This document shows positions 1 through 8,807 of a stretch of 64,000 nt of DNA, piece by piece. Both the position numbers and the translations under genes were made by a program. How positions within the stretch are numbered: the stretch's first letter is position 1; every line of letters begins with the position of its first letter. The notes beneath the pieces are model-generated. The model had not been told where the DNA came from. It worked only from the letters and a program-made list of their open reading frames with translations, and searched no databases. Source of the DNA: Massilia mucilaginosa (GTDB taxonomy: Bacteria; Pseudomonadota; Gammaproteobacteria; Burkholderiales; Burkholderiaceae_D); contig NZ_WHJH01000019.1 in assembly GCF_011682145.1 (NCBI RefSeq), forward strand, positions 1-64,000, in the 5' to 3' direction.

Positions 1-82
1 TTCCCATCCCGAACAGGACCGTGAAACGATTTTACGCCGATGATAGTGCTGCAACCAGTGTGAAAGTAGGTCATCGTCAGGC
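1..82 (+). rRNA. rrf: 5S ribosomal RNA, 3' part (truncated by window start)
   Basis: The first ~82 bases match the 3' two thirds of a bacterial 5S rRNA. They contain the TTCCCATCCCGAACAGGACC loop B/helix III region, then GCCGATGATAGTG and the closing GTGAAAGTAGGTCATCGTCAGGC. The 5' third lies outside the window. A strong terminator follows directly, as expected at the end of an rRNA operon. The exact 3' end is uncertain by a few bases. Confidence 0.93.
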
Positions 83-96
83 TAGTTATAAGAAGA

Positions 97-157
97 AAAC
101 CCCGGTAAGCCTAAGCGCGCTCAAGATCGCGCTTAGTGCAAACCGGGGTTTTTTTTC
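97..157 (+). terminator. rRNA operon terminator
   Basis: AAACCCCGG pairs with CCGGGGTTT, and an inner pair AAGCGCG / CGCGCTT extends the stem. A run of eight T follows. This is a canonical intrinsic terminator right after the 5S gene. Confidence 0.93.
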
Positions 158-200
158 GTCCGCGTTTTTGTCGGCTGCGCCACTAAAAGCGTTCATTGTT

Positions 201-232
201 GCCGCGCGAATCGGTAAATGCATTCGCGCGGC
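201..232 (-). terminator. hairpin downstream of the M28 aminopeptidase gene
   Basis: GCCGCGCGAAT and ATTCGCGCGGC form a perfect 11-bp stem just past the stop codon of the minus-strand gene at 242-1837. There is no clear T run on the minus strand, so it may act as an mRNA-stabilising hairpin rather than a full intrinsic terminator. Confidence 0.45.
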
Positions 233-241
233 CACAGCCGG

Positions 242-1837
242 TTACTGCGGCTTGTACGTCACTTTCAAGGTGTAGCTCGACGCCGTATAGCCATTCAACA
301 GCACATACACATCGCCATTGGCCGTCATGTTGACAGTACAGTTTTCGGTGCTGGTCGAGCCATCCGATTTGCAGGTGTAGCTGGTGGTGGTCGGCACCGA
401 GGTTTTACGGACATACAGATCGGTATCGCCTGTGCCCGTAGTCGATGACACCACCGTTCCAATAGCCGCCTTGAACGGACCGAAGGTTTTCTTCTGGCCC
501 GAGGTCAGGCTGCCGGTAAAGGTTTCGGTCTTGTCGGTACCGCCCGGTGGCGCTGCGCCGTCGCTGCCCAGTTCAATCGCGAACGATGCCGCCAGGCGCG
601 CGAATTTGAGCGAGTGATTGGCCTGGCCGCCGGCATTGGCGAAGGTGTCGTTAACCGTGTGGATATACCGGTTCGACTGCGACATCGTCGTTTCGAACGG
701 CATCGACGCGTAATAGCCCTGCGCCGTCCACGAAGCGTGATCCGAGCAGCCATACCCGCACTTGTCGTAACCGATGGTCAGGGTCGGCTGGTAGGTCGTG
801 ATCAGATTGGCGACGAAGGTGTTCTGCGCGCTGTCGGTGTAATCGGTATAGATATAGATATCGTTGGCCGAGCCTTTGTAATTGGTCATGTCGAGCTGCA
901 TGACGCCGACCACGTTCACATTATTGGCCTTGAAGTTCTGGGCAATCGCCTGCGAACCGCGCAGGCCCACTTCTTCGGCCGCATAACCGATCATTTTGAT
1001 GGTGCGGCGCGGCTTGTAGCCGTTGGCAATCATCGAGCGCAGCACTTCGGTCATGCTGGCAATGCCGGAGGCATCGTCATCGGCGCCCGGCGCGCGCGAG
1101 GTTTCCCCGGTGCCGGAACCAACCGTCGAATCGAGGTGGCCGCCGAGCACAATCACCTCGGACGGATTATCGGTACCGGTAATGGTCAGGATGACCGATT
1201 TCTGGTTATAGCCGCTGTGCGTAAATTGCGTTACCGCGATATCGGCACGGCCGGTGGCCATGCCGGCCCATTTTTGCTTGAGCCAGTTGGACGCGTCGGA
1301 GCCGCCGGTGGTCGTATAAAAGCGGTTCGTGAACGAGGACAGTTCGGTAATCGTCGTGCCGATATTGCTGGCCTGCATTTGCGACAGCACCGGCGTTACC
1401 AGGGCCTGGTTGTCGATCGTATAGCTCGGCCGGGCCAGTGCCGCCAGGCTGGCTGCGCTCGGGGGCGAGGCCAGCTTGGCCAGGGCGCGCTTGCCCTCGG
1501 CTTCTGTCTCGTGATACATGTACCCGCCGCAACGCTTGAGCTCGTGGTGGATCGATTCGTTCAGCTTCAGCATTTCTTCTTCGTTCACTTGCACCAGGTG
1601 AACTCTCTCGGCAGCGACGAGCCCGGCCTGGTCATTGGTCCTCACAACCTGACTCTGGCGCGCGATCGCTTGCGGTGCAACTTTCTGCAAATGCGTGTAG
1701 GCGGTGTCACCCACCGTGATCCAGCCTTTGCCGGGGGCGGCGGCGCTGGCACTGGTGGTCGCCAGCAGCCCGGAAATCAGGACTGCAAGCAGGGCAGGCA
1801 TCGCGCGACGCTGGAATTGGTGCACTTGGTTCTCCAT
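242..1837 (-). CDS. secreted M28 zinc aminopeptidase with PPC domain
   Basis: 531 aa. Residues 1-33 form a Sec signal peptide (hydrophobic core, then SASAAA). Residues ~34-140 look like a propeptide, ~140-430 are the M28 catalytic domain, and ~436-531 are a pre-peptidase C-terminal (PPC) beta-sandwich. All residues of the Vibrio/Aeromonas leucyl aminopeptidase site are present with exact spacing: zinc ligands H234, D254, E289, D316, H393, general base E288, and the C360/C364 disulfide in CGYGCSDH. It should remove N-terminal hydrophobic residues from peptides outside the cell. The start was placed at ATG 1837 because AAGGAAAA precedes it and the signal peptide begins there; the frame stays open further upstream. 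It is a tandem paralogue of 2107-3318. Confidence 0.93.
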   Translation of the reverse strand: MENQVHQFQRRAMPALLAVLISGLLATTSASAAAPGKGWITVGDTAYTHLQKVAPQAIARQSQVVRTNDQAGLVAAERVHLVQVNEEEMLKLNESIHHELKRCGGYMYHETEAEGKRALAKLASPPSAASLAALARPSYTIDNQALVTPVLSQMQASNIGTTITELSSFTNRFYTTTGGSDASNWLKQKWAGMATGRADIAVTQFTHSGYNQKSVILTITGTDNPSEVIVLGGHLDSTVGSGTGETSRAPGADDDASGIASMTEVLRSMIANGYKPRRTIKMIGYAAEEVGLRGSQAIAQNFKANNVNVVGVMQLDMTNYKGSANDIYIYTDYTDSAQNTFVANLITTYQPTLTIGYDKCGYGCSDHASWTAQGYYASMPFETTMSQSNRYIHTVNDTFANAGGQANHSLKFARLAASFAIELGSDGAAPPGGTDKTETFTGSLTSGQKKTFGPFKAAIGTVVSSTTGTGDTDLYVRKTSVPTTTSYTCKSDGSTSTENCTVNMTANGDVYVLLNGYTASSYTLKVTYKPQ

Positions 1838-2106
1838 CGGATTTTCCTTTTTTATAGATGGGCGTTGTAGCCCACTTGTCGAGCGATGGCGTGACCGGTG
1901 GGTCAGACGGCGCTCATCCAAAAAACAGTGCAGCCGAAATGGCTGCACCGGTCGGATGCCTTTGCTGCTTAATGGTTGTACATACTTTGCAAAAAATATT
2001 ATCACGCGGAAGCACTGCACAAACTGGATTGTGGGAATTTGTTCACAGTAAATCTATATACAAATCAATGACTTACGGCAAGTATATATCCTGTGAGCAT
2101 GAGCAG

Positions 2107-3318
2107 TTAAGGCGTGGAACTGCCGAGCTCAATGGCGAAGGCGGCGGCCAGGCGCGCGAACTTGAGCGCGTGCACGGCTTGTCCGCCTGAGCTGGCGTAG
2201 GTGTCGTTTTTGCTGTGGATATGGGGATTGGCTTGCGCCAGCGACGATTCGAAAGGCATCGAGGCCGGGTAACCTTCGGCGTGCCAGGAGGCATGGTCCG
2301 AGCAGGCGTAACCGCAGGAATCGCTGCCGACGGACAGGCCGGGTAGATACGTCGCGATCAGCTTACGCAGGAATTCATTCTGGTCGGCACTGCTGTAATC
2401 GCTCAACAGATAGATATCCTTCTCCGCGCCCTTGTAGTTGATCATGTCCAGCTGCAACACCCCGATCACCTGGATGGCGGCTTGCCGGAACGCGCGCGCC
2501 AACTCTTGCGAGCCGCGCAGGCCGACTTCCTCCGCCGCGTAAGCGATCAGCTTGATGGTGCGGCGCGGCCGGTATTTGTTCTCGCTGATCACGCGCAGCA
2601 CCTCGGTCAGGCCGGCCACGCCGGACGCGTCGTCATCGGCGCCGGGAGCCTGCGCCGACCCTGGCTCGTCCATGGCGTTGCTGTTGATCGAATCGAGATG
2701 GGCGCCGATCACGACGACTTCGTCGGCCAGGTCGGTGCCGGCGATGGTGGCAATCACCGATCCCTGCGGAAAGCCTGTGTGGGCAAAGGTTTCAACCAGC
2801 ACGCCGCTGTGGCGCGCGCTCGTGGCGGCCCAGCCCTGGCGCAGCCACTCGGACGCGCGCGCGCCATGCGCACTGGTATAAAAACGGTCGGGAAAGGCCG
2901 ACAAGCCAGCGATTGTGCGTGCAATCTGTTTGGCGTTCATGCCCGCCAGCAAGGGCGTGACCTTCGCCTGGTTTGCGATCACGTAGCTTGGCCGCACCAG
3001 TCCGGCTAACGGCACTGCCGCGCCCTGCGCCAGGCTGCGCTGCGCACTGGCCTGGTCGGCATGCACCATGAAGCCGCCGCAATGCCCCAGCTTTTGATGC
3101 AGCAAGCGCGCCACCCGGCCGAGCTCGCTGGACGGCACTTCCACCAGCAGCACCGGCGCCGCGTCGGCGGCCCCTGCGCCCGGAGTCGCATGCAGGCGCG
3201 CGGCCGGCATGGACGGGTTCAACAGGCGATAAGCCGCCGCGTCCACGGTCAGCCAGCTGCTTTGCGCCAGCGCGGGTGGACTCGCCGCCAACAGCATTGC
3301 CAGGATCAGTATCCGCAT
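2107..3318 (-). CDS. secreted M28 zinc aminopeptidase without PPC domain
   Basis: 403 aa with signal peptide (residues 1-19, ending PALAQ). The fold and motifs match the neighbouring M28 gene: H207, D229, general base E263, E264, D291, H368 and a C335/C339 disulfide (CGYACSDHASW). The protein stops right after the catalytic domain (IELGSSTP), where the paralogue continues into a PPC domain. The segment between the first histidine and the bridging aspartate is two residues longer than in the paralogue. ATG 3318 is preceded by a strong AGGAGGAGG. Both genes run on the minus strand with 269 bp between them, so they probably arose by tandem duplication and may be transcribed separately. Confidence 0.92.
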   Translation of the reverse strand: MRILILAMLLAASPPALAQSSWLTVDAAAYRLLNPSMPAARLHATPGAGAADAAPVLLVEVPSSELGRVARLLHQKLGHCGGFMVHADQASAQRSLAQGAAVPLAGLVRPSYVIANQAKVTPLLAGMNAKQIARTIAGLSAFPDRFYTSAHGARASEWLRQGWAATSARHSGVLVETFAHTGFPQGSVIATIAGTDLADEVVVIGAHLDSINSNAMDEPGSAQAPGADDDASGVAGLTEVLRVISENKYRPRRTIKLIAYAAEEVGLRGSQELARAFRQAAIQVIGVLQLDMINYKGAEKDIYLLSDYSSADQNEFLRKLIATYLPGLSVGSDSCGYACSDHASWHAEGYPASMPFESSLAQANPHIHSKNDTYASSGGQAVHALKFARLAAAFAIELGSSTP

Positions 3319-3484
3319 CGCAAAGCCTCCTCCTGCTCGATGGAAAAAGCTTACTGCGGTTGCACAGTAAAAGTTCATTACAAACGCGGGATGGTTGATT
3401 TTAGTCAAACGCCCATGTCATCCGGCGGTCACCTTCGCTCAGTACACTCTTGCGTTTTTGAACGACATTCCAGATGAGGCCTGC

Positions 3485-5515
3485 ATGAAGTTTCTCCCGC
3501 AACTTTCCCTGATCGCCGCTGCGGCGGCCATGGCCCTGGCCGGCTGCGGCGGCAGCAGCGACACCGTGCGCACCACGCCGGCGGCGCAAACCGGTGTCTT
3601 CCTCGACGCCGCCGTCGAAGGGCTCGACTATGTCTCTGGCGCCGGCGCGCGCGCCACGACCAATGCCAAGGGCGAGTTCTCCTGTATAGTCGGCGAAACA
3701 GTTGCCTTCAGCATTGGCGGGATGGCATTAGGCAGTGCGAGCTGCGGCACGCTGTTGACGCCGCTATCGCTTTCGGGAGTAAGCAACGTGACCGACCCCA
3801 AGGTAGTGAACCGCTTGCTGGCCCTGCAATTGCTCGACGAGGATAACGACCCGTCCAACGGCATCAAGCTCGGTGCCGACGCAAAAGCTGCGCTGGCCGG
3901 CAAGAACCTCGATTTCAATGCGGCCGCGCCCGCCTTTAACACCGCGCTGGCCGGCAAGCTCGCCGGCAGCGCCTACGGCCAACGCGGCATCGACGACGAC
4001 CGTCGCATGCTGGCGCGCGAACATTTCGAAGATACCCTCGCGGCGACAGTCGGCACGCCCGCGGTCGAGCAGTTCACCCAGTCCACGCCGCTGGGCAAGG
4101 TGGCCACCAGCGTGACGCGCTACCAGGTCCGGGCGGCAGCCAGTTTCCACGTCCCGTACGAAGGCGCCAACGCGGCTGTGAAGGCGGAGTTTCCGCAGGG
4201 CTTCCTGCCGTCCTACGGTTCCGGGCTCGCATTCAAGGGCAAGAACGCCAACGGCGACCTCGAATTCTACGGCCTGACCGACCGCGGCCCCAACGGCGAC
4301 GGTCCGAATCTTCCCGTGCTCGACGGCAAGGGCACGATGGGCAGCAAAATCTTCCCTTCGCCCAGCTTCACGCCATCGATCGGCGTGTTCACCATCGGCA
4401 AGAACGGCGCCATTCTGAGTTCCAGCTTGCCGATCAAGGCAGCGCCCGGCGTGAACGCGTCCGGTTTGCCGGTCCCGGCCGGATCGCTCGGCAACTCGGC
4501 CGAAATCCCGGTGTTTGATGCGATGAAGTACGATCCGGCCGGCAAGGCGGTGTTCAACGCCGGCGGCATCGACAGCGAAGCCATTGCCGTCGACCAGCGC
4601 CGCAACGCCCTCTGGGTCAGCGACGAGTACGGTCCCTTTTTGGCGCGCATCGACGCCACCACCGGCGTCATCCAGGCCAAATATGCACCCGGCAGCGGCC
4701 TGCCCGCCATTCTGGCCAAGCGCCGCGCCAACCGCGGCATGGAAGGCATGACGCTCGATACCGCCAGCGACAAGGTCCACGCCTTCCTGCAAAGTCCGCT
4801 CAGCGACGGCAGCGCCGCCTACGCCGTGACCGGCAAGAACGAACAGGTCGAACGCTTTGCCCGCTTCACGCGCTGGATCGAATTCGACCCTGCCACTGGC
4901 GCCACCACCCGCATGTTCGCCTACCCGCTCGACGGCAAGGATTACGCGGACGGGCGCACCGGCAACGCCAAGCTGGGCGACATGGTCGCGCTGGGCAACG
5001 GCAAATTCATCGTCATCGAGCAGGGCGCCGGCGCCAACGGCAAGGTGTTCAACAAGTTAATGCTGGTCCAGATCGGCGAGGCCAGCAACATCCTCGCATC
5101 AGGTTTCAATCCAGACACGTCCGACCTGGAAAAGAGCAGCATGAGCGGCAGCGCAGTCAACGGCACCAGCTGGGCGGGCGTGGTGCCGCTGAAAAAGACC
5201 TTGCTGCTGGACCTGAACGCGATCGGCTGGCTGGCCGAAAAAGCCGAAGGGCTGGCCCTGGTCGACGGCATGACCCTGGCGCTGACCAACGACAACGACT
5301 TCGGCATGCTTACCCGCCTCACCGGCCCGGATGGCAAGACTGTGGCCGACGCCGACGTCACCAAATGCAACGTGAACGCCGCCGGCAGCATCATTGCGGC
5401 CAGCGCCGCCGGCTGCGTCGACGCCAACCAGATCCGCGTCGGCCGTGGCACCGACAAGGAGCGCCCGAGCCGCTTGTGGCTGATCAAGTTCGACAAAGCC
5501 CTCTCATCCTACTGA
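3485..5515 (+). CDS. esterase-like activity of phytase family lipoprotein
   Basis: 676 aa. The N-terminus MKFLPQ...LAGCGG is a type II signal peptide with lipobox LAGC, so the mature protein is anchored through Cys and probably faces the periplasm or outer membrane. Residues ~35-110 resemble a small carboxypeptidase-regulatory-like beta domain (GVFLDAAVEGLDYVSG...TNAKGEFSC). The remainder is a beta-propeller-like domain of the phytase-like esterase family (PF13449 type), with DLEFYGLTDRGPNGDGP, EAIAVDQRRNALWVSDEYGP and RGMEGMTLD. Substrate is unknown; homologues are often near phosphate genes. The start was taken at ATG 3485 because the lipoprotein signal begins there. Divergent from the aminopeptidase at 2107-3318. 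Confidence 0.85.
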   Translation: MKFLPQLSLIAAAAAMALAGCGGSSDTVRTTPAAQTGVFLDAAVEGLDYVSGAGARATTNAKGEFSCIVGETVAFSIGGMALGSASCGTLLTPLSLSGVSNVTDPKVVNRLLALQLLDEDNDPSNGIKLGADAKAALAGKNLDFNAAAPAFNTALAGKLAGSAYGQRGIDDDRRMLAREHFEDTLAATVGTPAVEQFTQSTPLGKVATSVTRYQVRAAASFHVPYEGANAAVKAEFPQGFLPSYGSGLAFKGKNANGDLEFYGLTDRGPNGDGPNLPVLDGKGTMGSKIFPSPSFTPSIGVFTIGKNGAILSSSLPIKAAPGVNASGLPVPAGSLGNSAEIPVFDAMKYDPAGKAVFNAGGIDSEAIAVDQRRNALWVSDEYGPFLARIDATTGVIQAKYAPGSGLPAILAKRRANRGMEGMTLDTASDKVHAFLQSPLSDGSAAYAVTGKNEQVERFARFTRWIEFDPATGATTRMFAYPLDGKDYADGRTGNAKLGDMVALGNGKFIVIEQGAGANGKVFNKLMLVQIGEASNILASGFNPDTSDLEKSSMSGSAVNGTSWAGVVPLKKTLLLDLNAIGWLAEKAEGLALVDGMTLALTNDNDFGMLTRLTGPDGKTVADADVTKCNVNAAGSIIAASAAGCVDANQIRVGRGTDKERPSRLWLIKFDKALSSY

Positions 5516-5564
5516 TCCCCCACATCAAAACAGCGCTCGGTGTCCGCTCGGTGTCTGCCCGCTC

Positions 5565-5660
5565 GGTGTCAGGTCTGACATTCGGACACGCTCTCGGCTG
5601 TAAAAAATGGCGTTGGCGCCCTTAAAGCAGAGGTCGTGTCCGAATGTCAGACCTGACACC
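5565..5660. repeat. REP-like inverted repeat, family A
   Basis: A 26-bp arm beginning GGTGTCAGGTCTGACATTCG (5565-5590) is repeated as an exact reverse complement at 5635-5660, with a 44-bp loop. The same 26-mer recurs at 63952-63977. Each arm has its own internal palindrome TGTCAG-N2-CTGACA. Just upstream, GCTCGGTGTC occurs three times (5535, 5546, 5561). This resembles REP/REPIN elements mobilised by RAYT transposases; no transposase gene is in this window. Confidence 0.8.
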
Positions 5661-5676
5661 GGGGTGGGGGGACAAA

Positions 5677-5712
5677 GCAAAACGGCGCCCGATTCGCATC
5701 GGGCGCCGTTCA
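5677..5712 (-). terminator. terminator of the pagL-like gene
   Basis: AACGGCGCCCGAT (5681-5693) and ATCGGGCGCCGTT (5698-5710) form a 13-bp stem with a 4-nt loop. On the minus strand it is followed by TTTTGCTTTG. It lies 24 bp past the stop codon of the gene at 5736-6296. Confidence 0.8.
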
Positions 5713-5735
5713 GCAAGACCGGACCGCAGTTTCTA

Positions 5736-6296
5736 TCAGAAAGCGCGCGATACCTTCAGCACCAGGAAGTCCACGCCGCTGTTGGGCTTCTTGTAGCCGC
5801 CGTTCGAGAAGTGTTGGATCTTCATGCCGACATCCCATTGATTGGCGAATACATAGCCAACGCCCAGGTGGTCGCCAAACTGGAACGCGGTCGACAGCCG
5901 GTTCGAATCGTTGTCATAGCGCTTCGACAGCAAGTTGACGCCAATGCCCGCCTCGCCATACCAGCCGGTCATATCGTCCGCCTGGAAACGGAACACCGGC
6001 GTGAACCCGATATTCGTGATGTTCTGATGTTGCCCGTCAACGTTTTGATAGGCATTGCCGCGCCATTGGGCGATCGAGGCATCCCAATAACCGCTGAGGT
6101 GGGTGCCGTTCGATTGGAACCAGCGCTGGTTCCAGTCTTTTTGCACGCCGAAACGAACCATCTGGACCTTGGCGCCGCCGCCGAATTCCAGCGAGGCGTT
6201 ATCGATAACTTTGTCGGATGCAAACGCACAGGGGGCTGCGGCCATCACCGCAAGCGCTGCCAGCGAGGCACTCAGCTTCATGTTTAACAGGGACAT
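5736..6296 (-). CDS. pagL: acyloxyacyl hydrolase, PagL-type lipid A 3-O-deacylase
   Basis: 186 aa. Signal peptide residues 1-27 (cleavage near AFA-SD), then an outer-membrane beta-barrel ending in the C-terminal phenylalanine typical of OMPs. The motif H162-F-S164-N-G...P171-N-S-G matches the PagL active-site segment (His126 and Ser128 in Pseudomonas aeruginosa). It is expected to remove the 3-O-linked acyl chain of lipid A in the outer membrane. At the position that aligns with the catalytic Glu140, 14 residues after His, this protein has Asp176. The start could also be the second Met (residue 6). Family assignment is firm; activity is inferred. Confidence 0.85.
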   Translation of the reverse strand: MSLLNMKLSASLAALAVMAAAPCAFASDKVIDNASLEFGGGAKVQMVRFGVQKDWNQRWFQSNGTHLSGYWDASIAQWRGNAYQNVDGQHQNITNIGFTPVFRFQADDMTGWYGEAGIGVNLLSKRYDNDSNRLSTAFQFGDHLGVGYVFANQWDVGMKIQHFSNGGYKKPNSGVDFLVLKVSRAF

Positions 6297-6408
6297 ATTT
6301 AGGGCTTTCTTAGATAGGCACGCTAATTCATAATGATTAACGTGTGCACTATTGTACCGGCGAAGCGGAAAGCTCGCCTTGGATTACGTGTGCGCGCATT
6401 TTAATAAA

Positions 6409-7359
6409 ATGACATTCTCAAACCAGCATCCACTTCTGTCCCAGGAGGCCGACCTGACCACCACCACCATCGCCTTTCTCGGCATCGGCCTGATGGGCCA
6501 TCCCATGGCGATCCGCCTTGCCGAGGCCGGCTGGACCGTACGCGCCTGGAACCGTTCTCCCGATAAAGCCGAGGCCCTGCGCCCCGCCGGCGTCCAGCCC
6601 TGCAAGGGGATCGACGAGGCGGTGCGCGCGGCCGGCATCGTCATTTCCATGCTCGCGTCCGGTGCGGTGGTGGGGGAGGTGATCGATGCCGCCCTGCCCA
6701 GCCTGCATCCCGGCGCCCTGTGGATCGACATGAGTTCCACCCAGCATGGCGAAGCGCTGGCCTTCCATGCGCGCCTGGCTGCCCATCAGGTCCGCTTCCT
6801 CGATGCGCCCGTCTCGGGTGGCGTTGCAGGTGCGCAAGCCGGCAGCCTAGCGATCATGGCCGGCGGCGCGCTCGACGATTTTGCCATGGCCGAGCCGGTC
6901 CTGCGCGCGATGGGACGGCCGACCCTGGTCGGTCCCGCCGGCAGCGGCCAGGTGGCCAAATTGTGCAATCAGTTGATCGTTGGCGGCACCCTGAACATCG
7001 TGGCCGAGGCGCTGCTGCTGGCCCAGGCCGCCGGCGCCGATCCGGCCGCCGTGCGCAGCGCGATTCGCGGCGGCTTTGCCGACAGCCGCATCCTGGAGCT
7101 GCATGGTCAGCGCATGCTGGACCGCAATTTCATTCCCGGCGGACAGGTCACCAGCCAGCTCAAGGATTTGCAGAATGTGCTGGTGGCCGCTGCCGGTGCC
7201 GGTCTGGTGTTGCCGGTCACCTCGGTCGTCACCGCCAATTACCGCAGCATTGCCGATGAGCTCCCGCGCGCGGACCATGCCGCCGCCCTGCTGGCGCTGG
7301 AAAAAATGAATCCCGGCCAGCGCCTGGGCACGGCGCCGGACCAGTTGCCGCCGATGTAA
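6409..7359 (+). CDS. NAD(P)-dependent oxidoreductase, 3-hydroxyisobutyrate dehydrogenase family
   Basis: 316 aa from ATG 6409. Rossmann motif IAFLGIGLMGHPMA, substrate-binding DAPVSGGVAGAQAG and the catalytic-lysine segment GSGQVAKLCNQLIVGG are those of the beta-hydroxyacid dehydrogenase family (tartronate semialdehyde reductase, 3-hydroxyisobutyrate dehydrogenase, GLYR1). The substrate cannot be told from sequence. The start is uncertain: ATG 6409 has no good ribosome binding site, while an AGGAGG (about 6442-6448) sits 5 nt ahead of a CTG at 6454, which would give a protein beginning right at the Rossmann fold. Divergent from pagL. Confidence 0.85.
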   Translation: MTFSNQHPLLSQEADLTTTTIAFLGIGLMGHPMAIRLAEAGWTVRAWNRSPDKAEALRPAGVQPCKGIDEAVRAAGIVISMLASGAVVGEVIDAALPSLHPGALWIDMSSTQHGEALAFHARLAAHQVRFLDAPVSGGVAGAQAGSLAIMAGGALDDFAMAEPVLRAMGRPTLVGPAGSGQVAKLCNQLIVGGTLNIVAEALLLAQAAGADPAAVRSAIRGGFADSRILELHGQRMLDRNFIPGGQVTSQLKDLQNVLVAAAGAGLVLPVTSVVTANYRSIADELPRADHAAALLALEKMNPGQRLGTAPDQLPPM

Positions 7360-7411
7360 GCGCCCACCCCGCTTGGGCAGGTAGGGGTCAGCCGAAGCCG
7401 CGCCCGCTACA

Positions 7412-7440
7412 CCGTCGCCCCCGCGCCGGCGGGGGCCCAA
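7412..7440. repeat. REP-like half element, family C
   Basis: CGTCGCCCCCGCGCCGGCGG followed by GGGCCCAA is one arm of the repeat family seen as full inverted pairs at 27716-27802 and 32272-32346. It forms a GC-rich hairpin between the convergent genes ending at 7359 and 7462. Confidence 0.6.
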
Positions 7441-7461
7441 GTTGCCCGGCGCAGTCGCCGG

Positions 7462-8655
7462 CTAGCGAACGGCCAGCTGCATCTCCGCCAGCCGCACCCA
7501 GTAACTTGCGCCGATCGGCAACAGATTATCGTTGAAGTCGTAGCTGGCGTTGTGCAACTGGCACGGCCCCAGCCCGTGCCCGCCGGCCCGGTGATCACCC
7601 TCGCCATTGCCGATGAACACATAACACCCCGGCTTTTCCTGCAGCATGAAGGCAAAATCCTCCGCCCCCATGGTCGGCTCGGTGTCGGCGTTGACCTTGT
7701 CGGCACCCACCACGGCCGTCATCGCCTCGACCGCAAACGCCGTTTCGCGCGCATGATTGACCAGCGGTGGGTAGTTGCGCTTGAACTGGAAGTCGACCGT
7801 GGCGTTGAAGCCGGCCGCGCAATGCTGCGCAATCTCGCCCATGCGCTGCTCGATCAGGTCCAGCACCGGCGTGGTAAACGTGCGCACGGTGCCGATCAGC
7901 ACCGCCTCGTCGGGAATCACATTGGTGGCGCTGCCCGCATGAATTTGCGTGATCGACAGCACCGCCGTATCGAGCGGACTTTTCTCGCGCGACATGATGG
8001 TCTGCCATGCCTGGGCGATCTGCACCGCCACCATGATCGGATCGATGCCACGGTGCGGCTGCGCCGCATGGCAACCCTTGCCCTTGACCACCACGCGGAA
8101 CTCGTTACTGGACGCCATCATCGGCCCCGCCACCACGCCAAAGGTGCCCATTGGCATGCCCGGCCAGTTGTGCATGCCGTACACGGCATCCATCGGAAAC
8201 TGGTCGAACAGGCCGTCTTGCATCATGCGCCGCGCGCCGCCGCCGCCTTCTTCGGCCGGCTGGAAAATCAGGTACACGGTGCCGTCGAAATTGCGGTGTT
8301 TCGACAAGTGATGCGCCGCGCCCAGCAGCATGGCTGTATGGCCGTCGTGGCCGCAAGCGTGCATCTTGCCCGGATGGCGCGAAGCATGCTCGAAACTGTT
8401 GATTTCTTGCATGGGCAAGGCATCCATGTCGGCCCGCAGTCCGATGGCGCGCCTGGAGGTGCCGTTCTGGATGATGCCCACCACGCCCGTCAGGCCCAGG
8501 CCGCGCACGATGGGAATGCCCCATTCGGTCAGGCGGGCCGCGACGACGTCGGCGGTGCGGACTTCTTCGTAACACAATTCCGGGTGCGCATGCAGGTCGC
8601 GCCGGATCTGCTCAAGCGCACTCTGGAAGGCGATAATCGGTTCAACAAGGTTCAT
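7462..8655 (-). CDS. M20 family amidohydrolase (hippurate / N-acyl amino acid hydrolase type)
   Basis: 397 aa cytosolic metallohydrolase. The motifs RRDLHAHPEL, GLRADMDALP, KMHACGHDGHTAMLLGAA and IFQPAEEGGGGA are those of the M20D amidohydrolases (hippurate hydrolase, IAA-amino acid hydrolase, N-acetyldiaminopimelate deacetylase). The Cys/His metal site (ACGHDGH) and the general-base Glu pair (AEE) are intact. The C-terminal MGAEDFAFML supplies the last metal-binding His/Glu region of the family. ATG 8655 is preferred over an upstream GTG (8667) because GGAG lies 6 nt ahead of it. The precise acyl-amino acid substrate is unknown. Confidence 0.9.
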   Translation of the reverse strand: MNLVEPIIAFQSALEQIRRDLHAHPELCYEEVRTADVVAARLTEWGIPIVRGLGLTGVVGIIQNGTSRRAIGLRADMDALPMQEINSFEHASRHPGKMHACGHDGHTAMLLGAAHHLSKHRNFDGTVYLIFQPAEEGGGGARRMMQDGLFDQFPMDAVYGMHNWPGMPMGTFGVVAGPMMASSNEFRVVVKGKGCHAAQPHRGIDPIMVAVQIAQAWQTIMSREKSPLDTAVLSITQIHAGSATNVIPDEAVLIGTVRTFTTPVLDLIEQRMGEIAQHCAAGFNATVDFQFKRNYPPLVNHARETAFAVEAMTAVVGADKVNADTEPTMGAEDFAFMLQEKPGCYVFIGNGEGDHRAGGHGLGPCQLHNASYDFNDNLLPIGASYWVRLAEMQLAVR

Positions 8656-8807
8656 ATCATTCTCCACTCATGCTGGAATGTTAACCCATTTGTGGCAGTT
8701 TTGTAGCCCTTCTGGGGATGAGGCTGCCAGAGCGGACCGGCTTCTCATCAACAGTCCCGGAATCGTATAAAGTAAGGGTTTCAACACCTGTTTCCCTGGA
8801 TCTTGCA

